DNA of 64,000 nucleotides from Rhodopseudomonas sp. Its GTDB lineage: Bacteria > Pseudomonadota > Alphaproteobacteria > Rhizobiales > Xanthobacteraceae. The stretch is taken from contig WGNB01000020.1 in assembly GCA_016124795.1 (NCBI GenBank), positions 1 to 64,000 on the forward strand, written 5' to 3'. The translations under genes were made by a program, and so were the position numbers. This document shows, in pieces, positions 60,482-64,000 of the stretch (within the stretch, counting starts at the first letter, position 1; each line of letters opens with the position of its first letter). The notes below the pieces were generated by a model. That model saw only the letters and a list, made by a program, of their open reading frames with translations, searched no databases and was not told where the DNA came from.

Positions 60482-62953
60482 ATGAAGTCTTTTTCGTCAC
60501 CGCTGCCGATCGACGACGCGCTGCCTCGGCTGGCTCAGGCGATGCGGGACAACAATGCGACCGTGCTGGTGGCGCCGCCCGGCGCCGGCAAGACCACCCG
60601 GGTGCCGCTGGTCCTGCTCGACGAGGCCTGGGCCAAGGACAAGAAAATTCTGTTGCTCGAGCCGCGCCGGTTGGCGGCGCGGGCCGCGGCGTCGCGCATG
60701 GCCGCGAGCCTGGGCGAGCAGGTCGGCGACACCGTCGGTTTGCGGGTGCGCTTCGGCTCCAAGGTCTCCAAACGCACCCGCATCGAGGTCATCACCGAAG
60801 GCGTGTTCACCCGGCTGGTGCTTGACGATCCATCGCTGGATGGCATCGCCGCCGTGCTGTTCGACGAATTTCATGAGCGTTCGCTCGATGCCGATCTCGG
60901 GCTGGCGCTGGCGCGCGATGCCCAGCAGGGCCTGCGCGAGGATTTACGGCTGCTGGTGATGTCGGCGACGCTCGACGGTGCGCGGGTCGCGGCGTTGCTG
61001 GGCGATGCGCCGGTGGTGGAAAGCGAAGGCCGGGCCTTTCCGGTCGAGACCCGATACCTGCCGCGCGATCCGCGCGACCGGATCGAACGCCCGGTTGCCG
61101 ATGCCGTCGGCCGGGCGCTGCGCGCCGATCCCGGATCGTTGCTGGTGTTCCTGCCTGGCGCCGCTGAGATTCGCCGCACCGAAACCTTGCTCAAGGAACA
61201 GGTGCGCGATCCCGATGTCGATATCGTTGCGTTGTTCGGCGCACTTGAAGCCCGCGATCAGGACCGCGCGATCTCGCCGGCGCCGACTGGTCGCCGCAAG
61301 GTGGTGCTGGCGACCTCGATTGCCGAGACCTCGTTGACCATCGAAGGCGTGCGGGTGGTGATCGACAGCGGATTGTCGCGGGTGCCGCGCTATGAGCCGG
61401 ATGTCGGTTTGACCCGGCTGGAAACGGTGCGGGTGTCGCGCGCCGCCGCCGATCAGCGACGTGGCCGTGCCGGCCGTACCGAGCCGGGCATTTGCTACAG
61501 GCTGTGGGACGAAGGCCAGACCGGTTCGTTCGATGCCTATACGCGGCCGGAGATTCTTTCCGCTGATCTGACCAGCTTCGTCCTCGACTTGGCGCAGTGG
61601 GGCGAAGCCGATCCGACACGGTTGGCATTCATCGATCCGCCACCGGCTCCGGCCTTGAAGGAGGCGCGCGCGCTGCTAACCGAACTTGGCGCGCTCGACG
61701 AACAGGGCCGCATTACTGACGAAGGCCGCAAGCTGCGGGCGCTGCCGCTGCCGCCCCGGCTGGCGCGCATGGTGGTGGATGCCGGCGAACAGGGCGCGGG
61801 TGTCGAGGCGGCGGCCATCGCCGCGATTCTCACCGAACGGGGTCTAGGCGGCGACGATGTCGATCTGGCGCACCGGCTCGATCAGTTTCGCCGCGATCGC
61901 TCCCGCCGGGCCGAGGATGCCCGCGCCATGGTGAAGCGGTGGGGGGGCGCCCTTCCGGAAGCGTCGCGGAATGACGACGACCTTTCCCCCGGAGCGATTC
62001 TTGCCTTGGCCTATCCGGACCGGATCGCGAAGAATCGCGGCGGCGGCACGGGGGCTTTCCTATTGGCCAACGGTCGCGGCGGCCAGGTCGATCCGGCCTC
62101 GGCGCTGGCGCGGCAGCCGTTTCTCGCGGTTGCCGAACTCACCGGGGCGGCGGCTTCGAGCCGGATCGTGCTGGCGGCGGCGATAACGCCGGAGGAGATC
62201 GATGCGCGCTTCGCCGACCGGATCGAGGAACGCGACGCGGTGACGTTCGACGCCGGCTCCGCGTCGCTGCGGGCGCGCCGCTCGCGGCGGCTGGGTTCGC
62301 TGGTGCTGGCCGAACAGGTCAAGCAGGTGACACCTGACGCCGGCACGGCGCGTATTCTGGCGCAGGGCATTGTCGGCGCCGGGCTCGACAAACTCGAATG
62401 GAGCAAGGCGGCGCTGCAATTCCGCAATCGCGTCGAATTCTTGCGTCAGGCGGAAGGCGACGAATGGCCCGATCTGTCCGAAGCCGGTCTTGCCGCGAGC
62501 GTGGCCGACTGGCTGGAGCCTTTGCTTGTAGACAAGACCGGGCGCAGTCAGGTGTCGTCCGGCGAATTATTCGATGCCGTCAGCAATCTGGTGCCGTGGA
62601 ATCTGCGCCGCCGGCTGGAGGCCGAAGCACCGACTCATTTCACCGCGCCGACCGGGACGTCGGTGCCGATCGATTATGAGGCCGAGCAGGGCCCGACGGT
62701 GTCGATCCGGGTACAGGAATTATTCGGTCTGGCCCAGCATCCGAGTATTGCCGGCGGACGGATCGCGCTGGTCATCGAGCTGCTGTCGCCCGGCCACAAG
62801 CCGGTGCAGATCACCCGCGACTTGCCGGGCTTCTGGCGCGGTAGTTATGCCGACGTCCGCACCGATCTGCGCGGACGTTATCCGCGCCATCCCTGGCCGG
62901 ACGATCCGGCCAACGCCGCACCGACCCGACGCGCCAAGCCGCGCGGCACTTGA
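60482..62953 (+). CDS. hrpB: ATP-dependent helicase HrpB
   Basis: The 823-residue DEAH-type helicase has Walker A APPGAGKTTRVP (about 32-43), motif II DEFHERSLDAD (DEFH variant typical of HrpB), motif III SATLD, motif V ATSIAETSLTIEGV and motif VI QRRGRAGRTEPG, followed by HA2/OB regions and the HrpB C-terminal domain ending YPRHPWPDDP. ATG 60482 gives the usual N-terminus (PIDDALPRLAQAM). HrpB is a presumed RNA helicase of unclear role in bacteria. Confidence 0.93.
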   Translation: MKSFSSPLPIDDALPRLAQAMRDNNATVLVAPPGAGKTTRVPLVLLDEAWAKDKKILLLEPRRLAARAAASRMAASLGEQVGDTVGLRVRFGSKVSKRTRIEVITEGVFTRLVLDDPSLDGIAAVLFDEFHERSLDADLGLALARDAQQGLREDLRLLVMSATLDGARVAALLGDAPVVESEGRAFPVETRYLPRDPRDRIERPVADAVGRALRADPGSLLVFLPGAAEIRRTETLLKEQVRDPDVDIVALFGALEARDQDRAISPAPTGRRKVVLATSIAETSLTIEGVRVVIDSGLSRVPRYEPDVGLTRLETVRVSRAAADQRRGRAGRTEPGICYRLWDEGQTGSFDAYTRPEILSADLTSFVLDLAQWGEADPTRLAFIDPPPAPALKEARALLTELGALDEQGRITDEGRKLRALPLPPRLARMVVDAGEQGAGVEAAAIAAILTERGLGGDDVDLAHRLDQFRRDRSRRAEDARAMVKRWGGALPEASRNDDDLSPGAILALAYPDRIAKNRGGGTGAFLLANGRGGQVDPASALARQPFLAVAELTGAAASSRIVLAAAITPEEIDARFADRIEERDAVTFDAGSASLRARRSRRLGSLVLAEQVKQVTPDAGTARILAQGIVGAGLDKLEWSKAALQFRNRVEFLRQAEGDEWPDLSEAGLAASVADWLEPLLVDKTGRSQVSSGELFDAVSNLVPWNLRRRLEAEAPTHFTAPTGTSVPIDYEAEQGPTVSIRVQELFGLAQHPSIAGGRIALVIELLSPGHKPVQITRDLPGFWRGSYADVRTDLRGRYPRHPWPDDPANAAPTRRAKPRGT

Positions 62954-63095
62954 TTGCAAATTGAAGCGGATGCTTAACGGCCCGCTCACCATGCCTGAAA
63001 AGCGGCATTGTGTGACAGCGGGCGTTAAGGCCGTTTTCGGTCCGGGCATGGAACATCGATGCGGTAAGGCCGCCGTCGCAATCCGGACTCGCATC

Positions 63096-63617
63096 ATGAT
63101 TCGTCTGTTTCTTATCGTCGCTGTCGCCGTTCTTGTCCTGGGCGGCTCCGCGGTGCGTTATCTCGATCAGGCGTTGAAGGCCCAGGCGAAAACCCCGGTG
63201 GCGGTGGTCGTGCCGGCCGACGCGCCGCGCGCGCCGGTTCATTCCGGACGTACCTTGACGCTGGATCGCGGGCGTGACGGTCATTATTCGGTCGATGCCC
63301 GGATCGCCGGGCGTGACGTCGATTTCATGATCGACACCGGGGCCTCGCTGGTGATCCTGCGGCAGTCCGATGCTGCCAGCGTCGGCATTCGTCCGATGCG
63401 CAGCGATTTCACGGCGGCGGTTTCGACCGCCAATGGCCGGATCATGGCGGCGCCGGCGCAACTCGACCGTATCGAACTTGACGGTATTACCGTATATGAT
63501 GTGCCGGTGCTGGTATTGTCGGACCAGGCGCTGTCGCGCAACCTGCTGGGCATGTCGTTTCTGTCCAAGCTGCGGCGCTTTGAAGTGGCCGATGGCCGGC
63601 TGGTGATGGAACAATAA
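63096..63617 (+). CDS. TIGR02281-type retropepsin-like aspartic protease
   Basis: The 173-residue membrane-anchored protein has a hydrophobic N-terminal segment (MIRLFLIVAVAVLVLGGSAVRYL) and then a clan AA protease domain with FMIDTGASLVIL (the D-T-G-A active-site motif near residue 80) and LLGMSFLSKLRRFEV at the end. The single domain must dimerise, as in retroviral proteases. The family is widespread in alphaproteobacteria and its substrate is unknown. ATG 63096; the longer ORF track version reads into hrpB. Confidence 0.9.
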   Translation: MIRLFLIVAVAVLVLGGSAVRYLDQALKAQAKTPVAVVVPADAPRAPVHSGRTLTLDRGRDGHYSVDARIAGRDVDFMIDTGASLVILRQSDAASVGIRPMRSDFTAAVSTANGRIMAAPAQLDRIELDGITVYDVPVLVLSDQALSRNLLGMSFLSKLRRFEVADGRLVMEQ

Positions 63618-63716
63618 CCGGCAAGGTCCGGTTGCCGCGTGACGTCGTCCAACAATTTGCGGTTCTCGGGCGTTAGGCTATGAGACTACCGCAGCACGCC
63701 ATTTTTTGAGGACCTG

Positions 63717-64000
63717 ATGTTTCCGACACCGAAATCCGGGCTTGTTCCCAATACTTATGAATACGAGTCGTCGCCGTTGGTGAAGCCGACCGGCTTTCGC
63801 GAGTATGACGCGCGCTGGCTGCTGGAAAAAGAAATCAACCTGATGGGCGTCCAGGCGCTGGGCATGGGGCTCGGTACGCTGATCAGGGAAATGGGCATCA
63901 AGCAGGAGATCGTCACCGGGCACGACTTCCGCAGCTATTCGGCTTCGGTCAAGATGGCGCTGATCAGCGGCCTGATGGCGGCCGGCTGCAAGGTTTATGA
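63717..64000 (+). CDS. Phosphomannomutase/phosphoglucomutase, 3' end outside window
   Basis: The first 94 codons are visible: MFPTPKSGLVPNTYEYESS, then GFREYDARWLLEKEINLMGVQALGMGLGTLI and VTGHDFRSYS. The FREYDAR-like element and G-D/N-R-S pattern open domain 1 of the alpha-D-phosphohexomutase family (ManB/AlgC type). GAGGA precedes the ATG. The active-site phosphoserine loop would lie just beyond the window edge. The gene is absent from the ORF track because it has no stop inside the window. Confidence 0.8.
   Translation, partial: MFPTPKSGLVPNTYEYESSPLVKPTGFREYDARWLLEKEINLMGVQALGMGLGTLIREMGIKQEIVTGHDFRSYSASVKMALISGLMAAGCKVY

Overview
The window is high-GC DNA, dense in protein genes, from an alphaproteobacterium of the Hyphomicrobiales (Bradyrhizobium/Rhodopseudomonas/Pseudolabrys-like). 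The evidence is the small-protein families present (DUF3551, DUF6494, TIGR02281 retropepsin-like protease, DUF924), abundant liv-type ABC transporters, FCD-type GntR and LysR regulators, and four families of intergenic palindromic repeats of the kind scattered through such genomes. The genus is an inference. One tRNA (Leu, CAA) is present. I saw no rRNA, CRISPR array, transposase or prophage.

Layout. 1-4.0 kb: the 3' part of a surface-type protein built from 26-residue repeats (DNA period 156 bp), an outer-membrane beta-barrel protein and a TauE/SafE exporter. 4.0-4.4 kb: a gene-free, strongly hairpin-forming GC-rich block. 4.6-16.7 kb (+): a coherent catabolic/uptake cluster with a GntR/FCD regulator, an NMT1-fold protein without signal peptide, a five-gene liv-type ABC transporter, two tandem PuuE/NodB-like deacetylase-fold proteins, a long amidase and an orotate-phosphoribosyltransferase-like protein. 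Together they look like import and opening of a cyclic amide or nucleobase-like compound (inference). 16.8-22.1 kb (-): an orphan FAD subunit of a molybdenum hydroxylase, a PaaG-like enoyl-CoA hydratase, a DUF1932 dehydrogenase, an SDR and a phytoene-desaturase-like flavoprotein. 22.4-27.2 kb (+): a second complete liv-type transporter. 27.3-36.5 kb: a CAP-domain lipoprotein, a DUF3551 protein, two acyl-CoA synthetases, a Wzx-like flippase, a DapA-family aldolase, a lone PotA/FbpC-type ATPase and DUF924.

36.5-44.2 kb: a His-rich CobW GTPase overlapping a DD-carboxypeptidase, a thiolase, a LysR regulator and a NitT/TauT-type ABC transporter. 44.5-53.6 kb: housekeeping and hypothetical genes (HisE-like, DedA-like VTT protein, COG4091 dehydrogenase, tRNA-Leu, a TPR O-GlcNAc-transferase-like protein, DsbB, cytochrome b561). 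53.7-58.1 kb (-): nrdA-nrdB preceded by a cobalamin riboswitch. NrdB has Phe where class Ia enzymes carry the radical Tyr, so it is a class Ic (Mn/Fe) enzyme. 58.2-64 kb: HNH endonuclease, carboxylesterase, AlkA-type glycosylase, HrpB helicase, retropepsin-like protease and the start of a phosphomannomutase/phosphoglucomutase.

The two most notable systems are the B12-riboswitch-controlled class Ic ribonucleotide reductase, which predicts a B12-dependent NrdJ elsewhere in the genome, and the uncharacterised transporter/amidase/deacetylase/phosphoribosyltransferase cluster at 4.6-16.7 kb.
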